64,000 nt of DNA from Parapristionchus giblindavisi (Eukaryota > Nematoda > Chromadorea > Rhabditida > Diplogasteridae): positions 2,694,001 through 2,758,000 of the forward strand of contig CALSFV010000001.1 in NCBI GenBank assembly GCA_943737045.1. The letters are read 5' to 3'. The notes under the pieces are model-generated. The model was not told where the DNA came from and did not search any database. It saw nothing but the letters and a program-made list of their open reading frames with translations. Position numbers and translations under genes: made by a program. Positions 22,725-34,644 of this stretch are shown piece after piece (positions within the stretch are counted from its first letter, which is position 1; every line of letters begins with the position of its first letter).

Positions 22725-23703
22725 CTATTCTTTACCTAGACAAATTTGCCACATTCGTTCAGTTTTGTCTTCATCTCTACTAAATTGTGGATAAGTGAGA
22801 AATACTTCGACTAGATTAATACATAATTGTAGTACATGAATTGATTCTACAGTATTTCTATTATCTCTCCATATCTTCAAATGTTTCTTACAAGTCATAT
22901 ACAATTCTTCATACATGAATGCATGTGTTAGACGACCTTTGGCAAAATCAGTCATCTCATCGATCTTCTCTATTATTGAATCCGAACTGAAATTCATTCA
23001 ATTGTATCTTCTCCGTTATTTTGGAAAGGATATTATTTTATCAACCGGTATTGAGCATCCTTTTTTTAAACGACCACTTTAGTAATGTCCAAACAAACGT
23101 TTAACATATCAGTTCCGAAAAATTGCGAATTCCTACTTTCAGTCAATACAAAATACATACAATATCCTAATTATTATATCTCAGATAAAGGAATGTTTTG
23201 TGTAATTGAAAATGCAATTGAAAATGATTGTATTGATAGAGTAGAATGACAATGATGAACTCAATGGTCACGTAGTCCTATAAAATATGGGACATTTTAT
23301 TTTCCTTTTATCACCATACAATATGACATATGGAGAAGAAAGTCAAAGGAACATTTCATATCTATCAATCAATATACATACGTTTAACTATTTCAGGAAA
23401 CATCAGTTTGTACAGGATATTTCATTAATAGACTATGTGTTTTTCGTGATTGAAATGTTTGAAAATGATCAAAAAATTAACTATTTTCACAAACCTTGGA
23501 TTATGATTTCGATATTTCGAAATTAGATCGATTAACGCAGATTTGTAGCAATAACAACTGAAAAGAAGATCATCAATCAATCGATAATAAGTTTAAACAG
23601 TGAAATAAATCAATAAGTCTAATTAATAAACATACGGAGCGATAGAAGATGAAGATATACATTGTTCTCTATTGTGAGAACAAAGAATATTGTATGAATC
23701 CAT
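22725..23703 (-). CDS. small three-exon gene of unknown function (130 aa)
   Basis: Minus-strand exons 23636-23703, 23495-23557 and 22725-22986 join with consistent phases (2, 2) and end at TAG. The protein starts MDSYNILCSHNREQCISSSS and continues CYCYKSALIDLISKYRNHNP. A long helical part follows with IIEKIDEMTDFAKGRLTHAF, MYEELYMTCKKHLKIWRD, NTVESIHVLQLCINLVEVFL and RMWQICLGKE at the C-terminus. No signal peptide and no membrane span. The helical C-terminal 85 residues look like a compact domain, but I do not recognise it. Upstream exons cannot be excluded. Confidence 0.6.
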
Positions 23704-24221
23704 ATGAAGAAGAAGAAGAATCAATGTCTCTCACTTGTATCTCTTCACATTTATCAAAACAAATGATCGTCTTCTTCTTCATTTTTATAGCATCATTCCA
23801 GTCTCGTTTATAGATTGGAAAGGACAAATTCATTCTCTCAATCTATTCAAATTTTTTCGTCATTCTCAAACCCTTCATCATTCAAATGAATTGTTTGAAT
23901 GAATGAATAAGGATGATTAGTTGGATTTGCCCCCCCCCTCACTTTTGGTATTTTTGATATTTTGTTTATCCGCATAATTTATATGTACTCGAACATTTTG
24001 TAATTGATGAAGCAAACCTGTGGTGTATGATAAATAAATTTGATATTAATCACAATCGTGTACAATTGCATCGACAGCTTTATCGTCTCTTTCTTCATCG
24101 GTATATATATATATTTTTTTTATGAATTATATTGTATGATATACATTTGAAAGTGTAACTATACTATAAAGTATACTAAAGAATATCTTTAATATATGAT
24201 CTGTGAATCGATGTCTCACAC

Positions 24222-24555
24222 TAGGGTGGCGAAAATGATTCATGAATATTCATTTATATGGCCTAAAATGAGTGGCTCACTTTCCTTGCGATTATTCATT
24301 CCAAGTGACAGTTGACCGGTCTACCTGCGAATATTCGCTTTTTTTGCGAGTCGAAGTGAGTCAAGAAAATTTGGTGAAAGGAGGGCTGAGAAAGCGGTCT
24401 GACTCGCACTCGACTCGCTTTTTTTGACTCATTCGCATTGGCCTTTCTTCTAACGACTCATTCGCCGAGAGAGCGGTCGTAAATGCCTCTCCCGTGAATA
24501 CTCACTCTAGACCGCTAAAGTGGACGAATAATCATGAATCATTTTCGCCACCCTA
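24222..24555. mobile_element. hAT-type MITE, copy 1, 8-bp target duplication
   Basis: 334 bp with ends TAGGGTGGCGAAAATGATTC and GAATCATTTTCGCCACCCTA, flanked by perfect 8-bp duplications TCTCACAC at 24214-24221 and 24556-24563. The internal sequence is a near-copy of 45503-45838. An 8-bp duplication is the mark of hAT transposases. No coding capacity. Confidence 0.92.
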
Positions 24556-24563
24556 TCTCACAC

Positions 24564-26154
24564 CTTTCCATTCGTCATTTCATTATATTCTATTATATTT
24601 CGTCTATCATTGTTATATAAGAGAGATGATTTATGATAAATGGACGACAACAATGTTTTCGTGGTTTTCATCAACTTAAATCAAAAAGATCGAGTTCGTC
24701 CGTTTTCTGGAATGGAGAAAAATAGCTCTCAGAGACTGAAGAATAAGAAATAGCTTATCTACAAATAAAGTCTTATATGTGGTAGGTAGGTCAATTGATC
24801 AATGTTAGTTTTGTGATTGAACTATAGATGAACACTTTCTGTATGTCCATCGTACAAATCGGTCGAACCTGTTTTCATAAGCTCTTATTACTAACAGTGC
24901 ATTTTCATTTTAAATTGGAGGAGGAGTCCAGCTCGAAAGAGATATGTCTAGCAAATTTGCATATGTCTCAATTAGAGAACAAATCTGCATGCAAACGACA
25001 AGAGAGGTGCTTTCATTCATTAATTTCGAAAACGTAGTAGTTCACCTTCTCTCTTCTCTTCTTTTCTTCTCATTTTCAAGTAATTGTACGTTTATTTGAT
25101 CTTTGATCTTTGATATTTCAAAGCGATGAGAGAGTGAAAGAGTGCGTGGGTGGCAGAGCATACGAAAACGATTAGGTTTGAGCATAAAAAACAATCATGG
25201 GTTGATTTTGTTGTTAGATTAGCGGAGCATCTATGTTATTGCCAGATGCGGGGCACTGCATATATCGGAACGTTGTTTCGAAGGGACAATATGAAGTTGC
25301 AAGATGAACATCATAGGAAATGTTTTCTTTAATGTGTTATTCAAGGTGATCAATTGTTTTTATTCTGTCATCCCATGATATTGCCATATTTGCATTAATA
25401 AGGACCAATCAAATACTTTACAATCAGATGCACTAGGACGTCAAATTAGTTTAATCGAATCAGTTTTAAAGAATAAGATTGCTGTTTTGTATTGATTTTA
25501 ATAGACAGGAATCGTATTTGTTAATAGTTATACGAAACAACTCATTTTGCGAAGAGATTTCAGAAAAGTAATGTGATTGTCTATATATACAATGCATTGT
25601 TAGACATGTACAGAAAGAGCTAAAATAGAAGGGAAACAATTTGAATGAAATTAAATAATGAGCATTGAAGATAAAGAAGAGACCTACCTTATCATCCAGT
25701 TCATTTTGTGCTGAACATTCATCATCCTATTCTACTCTACTAATTCCCCATTCATTTCACATTTATTTAATTTTGTTCTTGTTCATTATTAGCATAATCG
25801 TGCATAAACTTCTTTGTAATTGTGTCTGGAATATGCGCATCATAATATATGAACAAACATTCTTTTTTTCAGTTATTTTCAATGGTCTTGGGAATAAAAT
25901 CATTTATGATGAGTTATATTTTACTATTGATTACATGATTATAACCTTATAAAACAGAATTAAATCTCATGTAAATGTATCATTAATACAAAGATAAAAA
26001 TCGATTATCGATTCATTTTCAAAACAATGAAATATAAATTTAAAACTGAGAGAAAATAGCATGACTATGGAGATTTTTAAATGTAAACGTGATTAGAGAT
26101 CTTAAAAATATTGAAATGAGGTAAAATGATTGATTGTATGACCTGAGGGGAAAT
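24564..26154. other. intergenic, no supported gene
   Basis: Mixed-composition DNA. Plus-strand frames at 24828-25037 and 25150-25332 have some protein-like character (for example KTIRFEHKKQSWVDFVVRLA at 25160) but no convincing splice sites or family signal. Confidence 0.35.
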
Positions 26155-26156
26155 TA

Positions 26157-26623
26157 TGCAGTGTTCAGAACTTGGAAAATGCACGAAAATGCGGAAAATG
26201 CTGTTCAGAAGTTCAGCCGGAAAATGCTCTGAAAATGCTAATTTTCGAGGATTTTAAGCAAATTTTAATGGGTTTTTTGTTTAATATCAACGTTTATGGA
26301 TCGCAAACGGTGTTGGGGACGCATTTTATTGATGATAAGTGATAATTTTAAATATGGACTTGTTAGGTTGATTTTTCGCAGCATTTTCGCTGATTTTCGG
26401 CTCAAAATGCTTAAAAAAGGATCATACGATATTTATTAGAGTAGCATACTATATAAATGACCTAATTTAGTTGTTTTCCATGAAACAACGATTTTTGACG
26501 CTTTTAAAGTGTATAAAACCACCTTTTTCGAGCCAAAATCGAGCATTTTCGGGCATTTTCCGGCTGAACTTCTGAACAGCATTTTCCGCATTTTCGTGCA
26601 TTTTCCAAGTTCTGAACACTGCA
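26157..26623. mobile_element. foldback MITE flanked by TA
   Basis: 467 bp. Left end TGCAGTGTTCAGAACTTGGA and right end TCCAAGTTCTGAACACTGCA are complementary. Pairing continues through GCACGAAAATGCGGAAAATG and CTGTTCAGAAGTTCAGCCGG, in all about 75 bp. Dinucleotide TA on both sides fits a Tc1/mariner-type insertion. Inside are AAAATGCT repeats. Non-coding. Confidence 0.75.
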
Positions 26624-26777
26624 TAAGTGATGAGAGAAAGGGAAATTATATTGATAAAAGAATCTTCGATATTTACATAGATATGATTGAGAGATTATTA
26701 TTATCCATTCTTCGATTGATTATTCTTCTTATGAATTTCACATAAACACCTCAATATGAATAGATGAAGAGAGTAAT

Positions 26778-26948
26778 AGATTATGGATACTTTTCATTTG
26801 TAGTTGATGGAAGAGGATTAGATCTTCCTCCATTACATAAATATCTAATCTTATCATATTCATCTTCATTCTTTTTCTTCTTTGATTCATTTGGACTCAA
26901 AACAGTCATCTTCTTCATCTTTATCTTCTTTATTGAAGTTCCTTTCAT
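26778..26948 (-). CDS. candidate small lysine-rich protein (56 aa)
   Basis: The ATG at 26948 lies 16 bases after an ACTTTCAG acceptor, as for a trans-spliced or second exon. The frame reads MKGTSIKKIKMKKMTVLSPN, ESKKKKNEDEYDKIRYLCNG, GRSNPLPSTTNEKYP and stop. Basic and hydrophilic, no signal peptide. A GTATCC donor near the end could extend it. Function unknown. Confidence 0.35.
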
Positions 26949-26949
26949 T

Positions 26950-28110
26950 ATTTACAAGATTATACTGAAAGTAATTTATGATTAATGAATAAGAGATACT
27001 AATCATATACGATACAAGGATGGAAAGAATATTAAGACGACACAAATGTATTTGGGTAGTTGATATATACCATATATTCTCACTATACACATGAATATTC
27101 TCATGGTTATTGGACTAATAATCGTGTGAAATAAATTATTGATTGCGTATTACTGTTATGAAAATAATCAATCTCAACCATCATTATTATTTTAGATTTC
27201 AATACAATAAATTTCAAATAGTTGATATGATAGAATGAGGAGGATAGAACATATTTAAATAAAGGAAAGAGGAGTATATAATATTGGATTATGTTAAAGA
27301 TTTGACCTTCATAAATATGTTATCATTTTGTGTGTGATGAATCTAGAATTATCTTTATGTGAATATTGTACTAAACATTATGATATATATGATATGGATT
27401 AAATAATATGAGGAAACTGAATGAAATAATTGAAGAAGAGAGTAAGATAAAGAAAGAGAAGATATAGAATAAAATTCATTTCATTTCCTTTTTGGTGTGA
27501 TATATGGAATAAATGGAAGAAGAAGAATAAAATGAATGAGTCTGAAGATATCTTTGATGCATATAGAGAAAGATGATAAAATAACTTGAATACATCGGAT
27601 AATATAATGGATAATATTCATGTGTTGAATGTAAGAATATTATATGAAATAACCTACATTAGGAATTAATCAATCCTATAAGCTTAAGATAATGATTATA
27701 AAATGGATTGAAAAGGGAGATAGAATACTCATAAAAGCTATTTCATCTACATATCACAATTTCATAGGGATACTGTATTATCTATTTCGTTCTAAGACGA
27801 ACAATATCTCTCATATTATCGATTTATTCTTCATTCATCATTTCTTCTTTATTGTACATATAATATGATTCATATGTAATACCATCATAACTGTTCCCAC
27901 ATCACTGTTCAAATGATCACTAAATCGGATTGATATTCCCCGACTTTTCGCCTCTAGAATCTCTCCCTCTACCTTTCTCCCTCTCTCTCCCTCTCTCCCT
28001 CTACCTTTCTCCCTCTCTCCCTCTCTTTCTATCTGTCCTTTTATGATCCCTTCTTCTCCATCTGTATTCATCCAATTCTTTCAGAGAAACAAATAAATGA
28101 CTCATATCAT
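26950..28110. other. intergenic, no supported gene
   Basis: AT-rich, with a pyrimidine tract at 27958-28030 (TCTCCCTCTACCTTTCTCCC). Nothing coding that I can support. Confidence 0.4.
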
Positions 28111-28114
28111 TTGA

Positions 28115-28121
28115 TATAAAA
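28115..28121 (+). promoter_or_regulatory. candidate TATA box of the first TTR-like gene
   Basis: TATAAAA in TTGATATAAAAGAGGATG, 577 bp before the start codon. The intervening pyrimidine-rich DNA would be the outron removed by trans-splicing. The paralog has the same arrangement at 34225. Confidence 0.35.
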
Positions 28122-28691
28122 GAGGATGAACTCATCTATCATCTCTATCATATCATTTCATTTCTCATTCAAACTTGATATACATCAACTATTCTCTATC
28201 TATCTCTTCTATTCATTCAATAGTTTCTTCTTCATTCATTTAATAGTCGATCATTCGGTTTTTGTCCCATCCACCCAATAAATAGAAGAGGATGCTACTA
28301 TCATTTCGCCTGTTACTCCCACCATCTCTACCATTTATTTTCCTCTTCCTCTCCTTTTCTCCCTCTCCCATCCACCTTCTACCTCTCTATTGGCTCTTAT
28401 CATAACTGTAACTATCATTCCCTTATCTTATCACTATTAATAACAGAGTTCTCTTCTTCTTCTTCTATATAACCGGATCTCCGAGTAATTGTAGTTCATT
28501 CTCTTCTTCCTCTTCATCTCTCATACTATTTCATTCAGTTCAATTTCTATTCATTTATTCTTTGTCTTTCCATTCATTTCATTCTTCTCCCAATGATATG
28601 TTCAAAAACTCTTTTCGTTTACACGCTCTTTCACATTTTTCTTTTCTTTTCGTGATTTTGATCATCAAATAATCAATCAATAATCTGTAGA

Positions 28692-29596
28692 ATGAAATCA
28701 ATCTACATTCTTCTCTTCTCTTCTCTTGTTTTTGTTGCATATGCCCGAGACCAGACAGTTGGAGTAAGAGGAGTTCTCAAATGTGGAGATGCCCCTCTTG
28801 CTAATGCTGAAGTCAAACTGTGGGAACTTGACACCTGTAAGTTACAATTTATAGATCCAATTATTGATTGATTTGTACAGGGCCCGATCCGGATGATCTC
28901 CTCGCCACCGTATCCACTGATTCTCAGGGAAGATTCGAGGTGAGATATCGATTGATTGAATATATTGAATATTGATTGTTTTATAGATTCAAGGAACAGA
29001 GAATGAGCTTACTTCAATTTCTCCCGTAGTCAAGTTCTATCATAGATGCAACAACAAAGGATTGTTCAATATTCCTAAGGTTTGCTTTCTAGTTTTTTTA
29101 AAGATATTTTCTTCAAATTTAAATTGAATTCTCTGATGTCTTCATTTCCGTATCAATAAGACATGATTGTGAAATTGTTTATGAGAATAAGAAAGAATTG
29201 ACCATTGTATAGTAGACGTATGACGAATAGTGTTACTCTCTCAATCTCTTACATTCTCTCGTCATCAAATCAGTGAACAAACTATTAATATTATTGTATA
29301 GTTGATATGAATAGAATCATGAGTCATTCATATAAGTACTAACTCTTTTGCATAGATTAGTCATAAAATTTCTAGAATGACCAATATAGATCAAGTGTTA
29401 TTGGTTTCTTTTCAGTTGTGCAAGAGAAAACTAACCTATGAGGTTCCCAAAAACTACATCAATGGAGGAAAGACTGTAGGCAAATGGTAAGTGATCAAAG
29501 ATCAAAGATCAAATATCAACATTGTATTCCAGGTACGATATGGGAGTGATGAACATGGAGGCTAAGCAGAAGGGAGAAGGAACAGAGTGCATCTAA
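28692..29596 (+). CDS. transthyretin-like secreted protein, paralog 1 (143 aa)
   Basis: Exons 28692-28836, 28881-28939, 28987-29079, 29416-29486 and 29533-29596 total 432 nt with matching phases. Signal peptide MKSIYILLFSSLVFVAYA, then QTVGVRGVLKCGDAPLANAE, VKLWELDTWPDPDDLL, TDSQGRF, a YHRCNNKG block, LCKRKLTYEVP and C-terminal EGTECI. This order (small beta-sandwich, DPDDLL, TD..G.F, C..K, LC.R) is that of the nematode TTR-like family (Pfam TTR-52/transthyretin-like). Members are secreted; roles are mostly unknown, though one is a bridging factor in corpse clearance. A free CTGTAG acceptor one base before ATG suggests spliced-leader addition. Intron 4 contains AAAGATC heptamers. The 3' side has an AATAAA-type signal near 29661. 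Confidence 0.93.
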
Positions 29597-29856
29597 TTTG
29601 TATATTATTGATTGATTGATTTGATCTATGATTCGATTATCTTTTCATATCTCATAGAGAGAATAAATGTATTATATCTATTCATTCCATGATTATAAGA
29701 ACCTCTAACAATATCAGGATATACTACTTTCTTCCATTCGATTGAATCCACGTTTTATAGCCCAAATTTCACAATGGAAGCCATTTGACCATTTTGTATT
29801 AATAGTCGAGATTTTGCCCATTCGTCCAGTTTGTCCATTTCTACCAATGGTAGACT

Positions 29857-29984
29857 ACTTTTAAAGGGAGCGTTACCTCACTCAATGGTCTCTTCATTGC
29901 GCACACTATTTCTCTGTTCTCTAACAACGAGAGAGCATTGCGCATCGAAGAGAACATTGAGTGAGGTTACGCTCCCTTTAAGTG
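29857..29984. mobile_element. 128-bp hairpin element
   Basis: TTAAAGGGAGCGTTACCTCA, CTCAATG ... CATTGAGTGAGGTTACGCTC, CCTTTAA: arms of about 28 bp, with CGATGCGCAATG and CATTGCGCACAC also pairing inside. Probable tiny MITE; no clear target duplication. Confidence 0.6.
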
Positions 29985-31105
29985 GACATTTCTGCACAGT
30001 ATTACATTGGAAGGCGTTTATTTTGACATGAATGGATGGACAATCATATATGATGTCATTATGGAACAACACATTCGAGCGATTGGAGTATTATAAATCA
30101 CAATTATTGCTACCTTGACAGGTTACAGATTCAACAATTTTCTGTAGACATGGTTAAATATTTTATCAAGACGCAACGACTCATTTTTGTGAATTTGTCA
30201 GCACAATGCTTGTTCATGACAATTATACGTAGGGTGTAGATGGTTAAAGAAAGATTTTTTACAAGAAAAATGGCGATAAACTTATAATACCGTTCTTATA
30301 TTGTATAGTACATTATAAAAATAGGAAATACAAACATCTATTGAAATATTTGATCGATTAGTTTGTACATTTATCATACACATGGAATAGAAAAATCAAA
30401 ATATAATGCAAATATCATTAAAATATATCACCAATAATAATTATGAGCACAACAATGGAAGATGCATTTGATCGTTTTGTGTATTTATAATATGATCATG
30501 TTGTAAGCGAATTAACTATTTCAGTTCCACTTTCAATCAAAAGATGATATAGACTGAAACTGTCACAGTTACATGTAGATACGAATGAAGTCGGAATTGA
30601 AATTGAAATTGAAATTGAAATTGAATACACTGTATCTCTTATCTCTAACATTACCATAATATAATAAATAGCATGGATCTGAAACAATTGAACTCCCGAA
30701 TATTTTTAAATGATTCACCATCTTTTTCAACCCGGATACAATTTAGAGAAAGAATGATTCATGTAAAGCAAAGAATTTGCGTATTGTAAATAGTATGAAT
30801 GGTGTTGTTGAAGAGAAAAGGTATACTTGACAATGGAATCATTAATTATTCTTATGATAATATAATCTTCCATTGGAGTCTATGTCTAGATGTACGTTGG
30901 TTTGATATATTCATCCAATTGTGGACTGTTGTGGATTGTGGATTCATCCAATTGTGGATTGTGGATTGTGGAATAAAAACATTTACTATAATATAAATTA
31001 TAAATAAATAATAAATTCAATGAGCCATGCAAGCGAGAAACTGAATGAAGGAATCTTTTTTGCTTCATTGTTTGATCACGAAAATATTCGCGTCACTACA
31101 CCTCT

Positions 31106-31165
31106 AAACGCATCCTAGTTTATTCATATGCATCCTAGTTTATTCATGCATCCTAGTTTATTCAT
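31106..31165. repeat. short tandem repeat
   Basis: Three copies of GCATCCTAGTTTATTCAT with 0-3 extra bases between them. Confidence 0.75.
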
Positions 31166-31249
31166 ACTCTTTTTCATACTCTTTTCTCCTTCCGACCCAA
31201 TAGCTCCTACCATTCCCTAAAGTGCATCTCTCATTGTAAGTCCATCTTA

Positions 31250-31322
31250 GAGATTCAATCGTGTCATGCAGTAACATCGGCCTCCTCCACCGATTACTCT
31301 ATCCACTACACAATGTTATGTT
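31250..31322 (-). repeat. tRNA-like sequence, possible SINE relic
   Basis: On the minus strand ATTGTGTAGTGGATAGAGTA resembles an A box, and about 45 bases later ACGATTGAATCTC resembles a B box. The region cannot be folded into a normal cloverleaf by eye, so I call it tRNA-derived rather than a tRNA gene. Confidence 0.35.
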
Positions 31323-31699
31323 TCCATTCAAGTCCTGCTCGATCTCATTAATTCAAGCTATTCATCGGACTAATGACACGTGCGAGGGATGGTCCCATCA
31401 ATGAGAGATCCCCCTTTTCCACCCCATTCTATCCTTTATTTCCTCAAGTATCTTGCCCAATATTACCCTCTTTCAATTATCTAGCTATGTCGAGAGTATT
31501 CAGTTATCCATTTTCTGCTTTTTAAACCTGTATTGTTTCATGCTGAGCATGTCGATAAATATATATATAATATAAACAAACTGTGAAGAGAGAAAGGCTG
31601 CAAAAGTTGCTCTGCCTGCTGTACATTATTTATTTTATGTTGATTCACCCTTTTCATCGCTAGAAACATCAATGAGCCGTCAGCACATTGAATAAAAAG

Positions 31700-31930
31700 G
31701 ATCACTTTTTTGAAAATTGAGAACATTCGGTAGTATTTTGCGAACTTGCAACAAACGAGTAGCGACTCCGAACTATTATCACTGCGCTATGAAATATATG
31801 AAATAGTTGCGCTAACTTATCGCATATCACTTGATATTCGCACAAGAGAGATGTGAGGGATTTACAAGAACATTCGCGGTTTTCCATTTTTAAAAGGCAC
31901 GAACTGTTTCAAAATTGTATTTAAAGATGG
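31700..31930. repeat. diverged interspersed repeat, copy 2
   Basis: Shares ordered blocks with 4085-4330, the clearest being AGATGTGAGGGATTTACAAG and the following AA(A/C)ATTCGC. See that entry. Confidence 0.55.
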
Positions 31931-32305
31931 CGACCCACGATTTTTTTCGTAATAAGACTGTTCGGATAGAATGATAGAGATACCAAAAATTCATTATAAT
32001 AAGATATTAAAGATGGAGACCCACGAGTTTTTTCGTAATAAGACTGTTCGGATAGTATGATAGAGATTCATCACACGAATCGAAAGACATATCTGATATT
32101 GATTCCCGATGTGTTTAAAGCTCACTATGAGCATTGAAAGTACAACTTTCAAGGCATGTAGAGAGTGCTCATCGAATTTGCATACTTTCTCTCTCATTTT
32201 CTCATTATCCCTTACGCCAATTACCATATAATATAAACAATAGCCAGCATGCTTATCGTGGCGGGAGTCAGTCATGCCAACTCATGGGTCCCCTTCTTTA
32301 ATAAA
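31923..32305. repeat. partial tandem duplication plus inverted-repeat element
   Basis: 31923-31981 and 32010-32066 are near-identical direct copies (AAAGATGG(C/A)GACCCACGA, TTTTTTCGTAATAAGACTGT, TCGGATAG). The second copy starts ATTAAAGATGGAGACCCACG, whose complement recurs inverted at 32281-32302 (ACTCATGGGTCCCCTTCTTT). So 32008-32303 may be a MITE of about 295 bp with a truncated copy beside it. Confidence 0.5.
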
Positions 32306-34220
32306 ATATTTATTTTCCTTTCTTTAATAATTAATAAATATAGAAAATCGATCTCCAGGAATGAAATGAGAGTTTTCAATCACGAAGCTAAATTAAAAGA
32401 AGAGAGATCGAAATGTCTATAAAAAATTGTTGTGAATTGGTCGTCATGACTGTATAAACAACATTCCAATCTTATTTTAAACTCTATCAGATTGACATTT
32501 CTGAAACAAACATCACATGTGAAAATTGATTTTTCAAAAAAAACCATTCGAAGTATTATTGTCATCATTGGAGAAAGTGATGAGAAAAAAGAGATTTTTT
32601 TTAAACATTATTGATTTGTTTTAAATTTATGAGAAATATAGATATGATCATTGAGTAGATCATAGTATAAATTGAACAAAGATATTATTCAATTTATAAA
32701 CTGTAGGTCAGTCCTTTCCGTATAAGAAAACTATTTATTATATTTATAAGAAAATTGAAAACTTATCTAGGTTTTAATAAAAGTGGAATAATACTCTTGA
32801 TGAACTATAGAGGTAAAGAATTCTACAATATGGAACTCTATCTCTTCATATCATCATTTTAGTTATATTATTCTCAGTACAAGGTCTATGTTATCCTCCA
32901 TGGAGAAAAGAAAAGGTCCCTTCTTGATTACCTTTGATTTAAAGATCCTTATGATGCAATTTATTTGTTGGATAAAAAAGTTTAAAATCCTGCAATATTC
33001 ATTTTCATTTTTTTTCACTTTCAATGTGTGCTACTCAGAGATTAAATTTGCCCGAGTGTCGTTAGTTGGCGAACGATTTGCCCATATTCAGACAAATGCT
33101 AGCCTGTATATGGGCAAATCGGTGGTTTTTGGGCTACCATTTGCCCGAATATGGGCAAATCGTGTACACAAGTACCGTAAGTTGGCAAATCTATTACCCA
33201 TATTTGGGTAAGTTTGCTCTCAGTGTAGAGACGAATTTCTGGCAAAAGCCACAAGTGATCATGAAGGATACTTTCATATGTTATAGTTAATATTTCCTAT
33301 TATCTCTTCGTTAAACAATATATCATTTTAGATGGTAGAAAAGAAAAGTTCTTGATTATCGATTGAAATAGTTCATCAATTCAAAGATAACAAAATAAAT
33401 AAAATGATTGCGGTTACATGCGGTTATATTCTTCTAAAAGAAAGTTCATCAATTTCATTCTCAATTCTGTAATAGAAAGGATCTATTCGATATTCTGATA
33501 ATGAAGAAAGAAAAAGCAAAGGAAAAGTAAAATCATAATATTCTTTCTATAAAAAAATTTATTTGAGGATAAAATTTTAGTCAAAAAAAATTTTTTTTTA
33601 AACTACGATACTGACGTAGAACAGATTGATCATTTTGAACAAAGGAACTAGAAATGCAATAGAAAATGATACATAGGGCTTTAGATATGATACACAATCA
33701 TGGATGATTCATACACATTGAAGGGCCTTTCCACAGATTTATTTTACTTTTCAAATGTAATTGTGTTGTTCATATCTGTTTCAACAAGAGAATTAGGACA
33801 AAAAGATAGGGGGAATATCTAGATTGTCTATTCAATGGTTCACTCAAACTTTAACAAATCTCTTTAATCGTTCATTTCTATTCAATGAACTGTACATAAT
33901 GAATAGTCTAAGATAGATCAATCAGATCATTTCAATCATAATATATAATATGAAATGAATGAATAGACACATTGATCTTTTGAACATATGAGTCATCTCA
34001 ATCATAACTGCTCTATAAGTTTAGTAGTACACTACTTTCGTTACTATGGGAGTCATAGTATGTTCTCTCTAACACGAGTATTTGTGTATCTCTCCCTCTG
34101 AATTGTCCCTCTCTCTCAATTATCCTTCTCCCTCCCCTTCTCCTTCTATATTGTGAGTCATACTCTCTACTATACTCTCTCCCCCCCCCCCCTTTTCATT
34201 ATAGCAAACAACTGTTATTT
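32306..34220. other. intergenic, mostly featureless
   Basis: Apart from the repeat at 33022-33235 and a C run at 34183-34193 I see nothing I can support. Confidence 0.4.
33022..33235. repeat. TTTGCCC-rich interspersed repeat, copy 1
   Basis: Similar in order to 37803-37990: AGATTAAATTTG(C/G)CCGAGT start, several ATATGGGCAAATCG motifs, CAAATCGTGTACA, then CATATTTGGG(T/C)(A/C)A. The other copy lies inside the hAT-type element at 37470-38196. Confidence 0.6.
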
Positions 34221-34224
34221 TGTG

Positions 34225-34231
34225 TATAAAA
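34225..34231 (+). promoter_or_regulatory. candidate TATA box of the second TTR-like gene
   Basis: TATAAAA in TGTGTATAAAAGCAAC, 420 bp upstream of the start codon and followed by a pyrimidine-rich presumed outron, as for the paralog. Confidence 0.35.
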
Positions 34232-34644
34232 GCAACAAATGGATTCATTCTATTACACTGAAATCTCTTCTATTCTATATCTCTTCATCTCCTTCATCTC
34301 TTCTTTCATCCTCTTATTTATCTCATTCAACAGTTCATCTTCTTCTTTATTTACTTTGATATATCTATCATATCTACATCATAATCTCACAAGTAGTTAA
34401 ATAAACGAAAAGTCACAATTATATCGTTATCGTTGACTGTTCTAATCTCTACCTGTAATACCCTCTCTCAGCCTCTCCCTCTCCTTATTCTTCTCCCTCT
34501 CCCTCTACGTCTACCTCTTCTACCTCTCCCTTCTGTATATATATATACAGTTTATCTATTACTATTTGCTCTCATTTGTTCATATTCACTTACTCTTGTC
34601 TTCTTCTTCTATTTTTCTCATCTAATCAATCAATAATCTTCAGA

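Larger units (their letters stand above)
29597..31230. other. intergenic after the first TTR-like gene
   Basis: Contains a hairpin at 29857-29984 and short tandem repeats at 30598-30628 (GAAATT), 30915-30973 (ATTGTGGATTGTGG) and 31106-31165. No gene supported. Confidence 0.4.
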
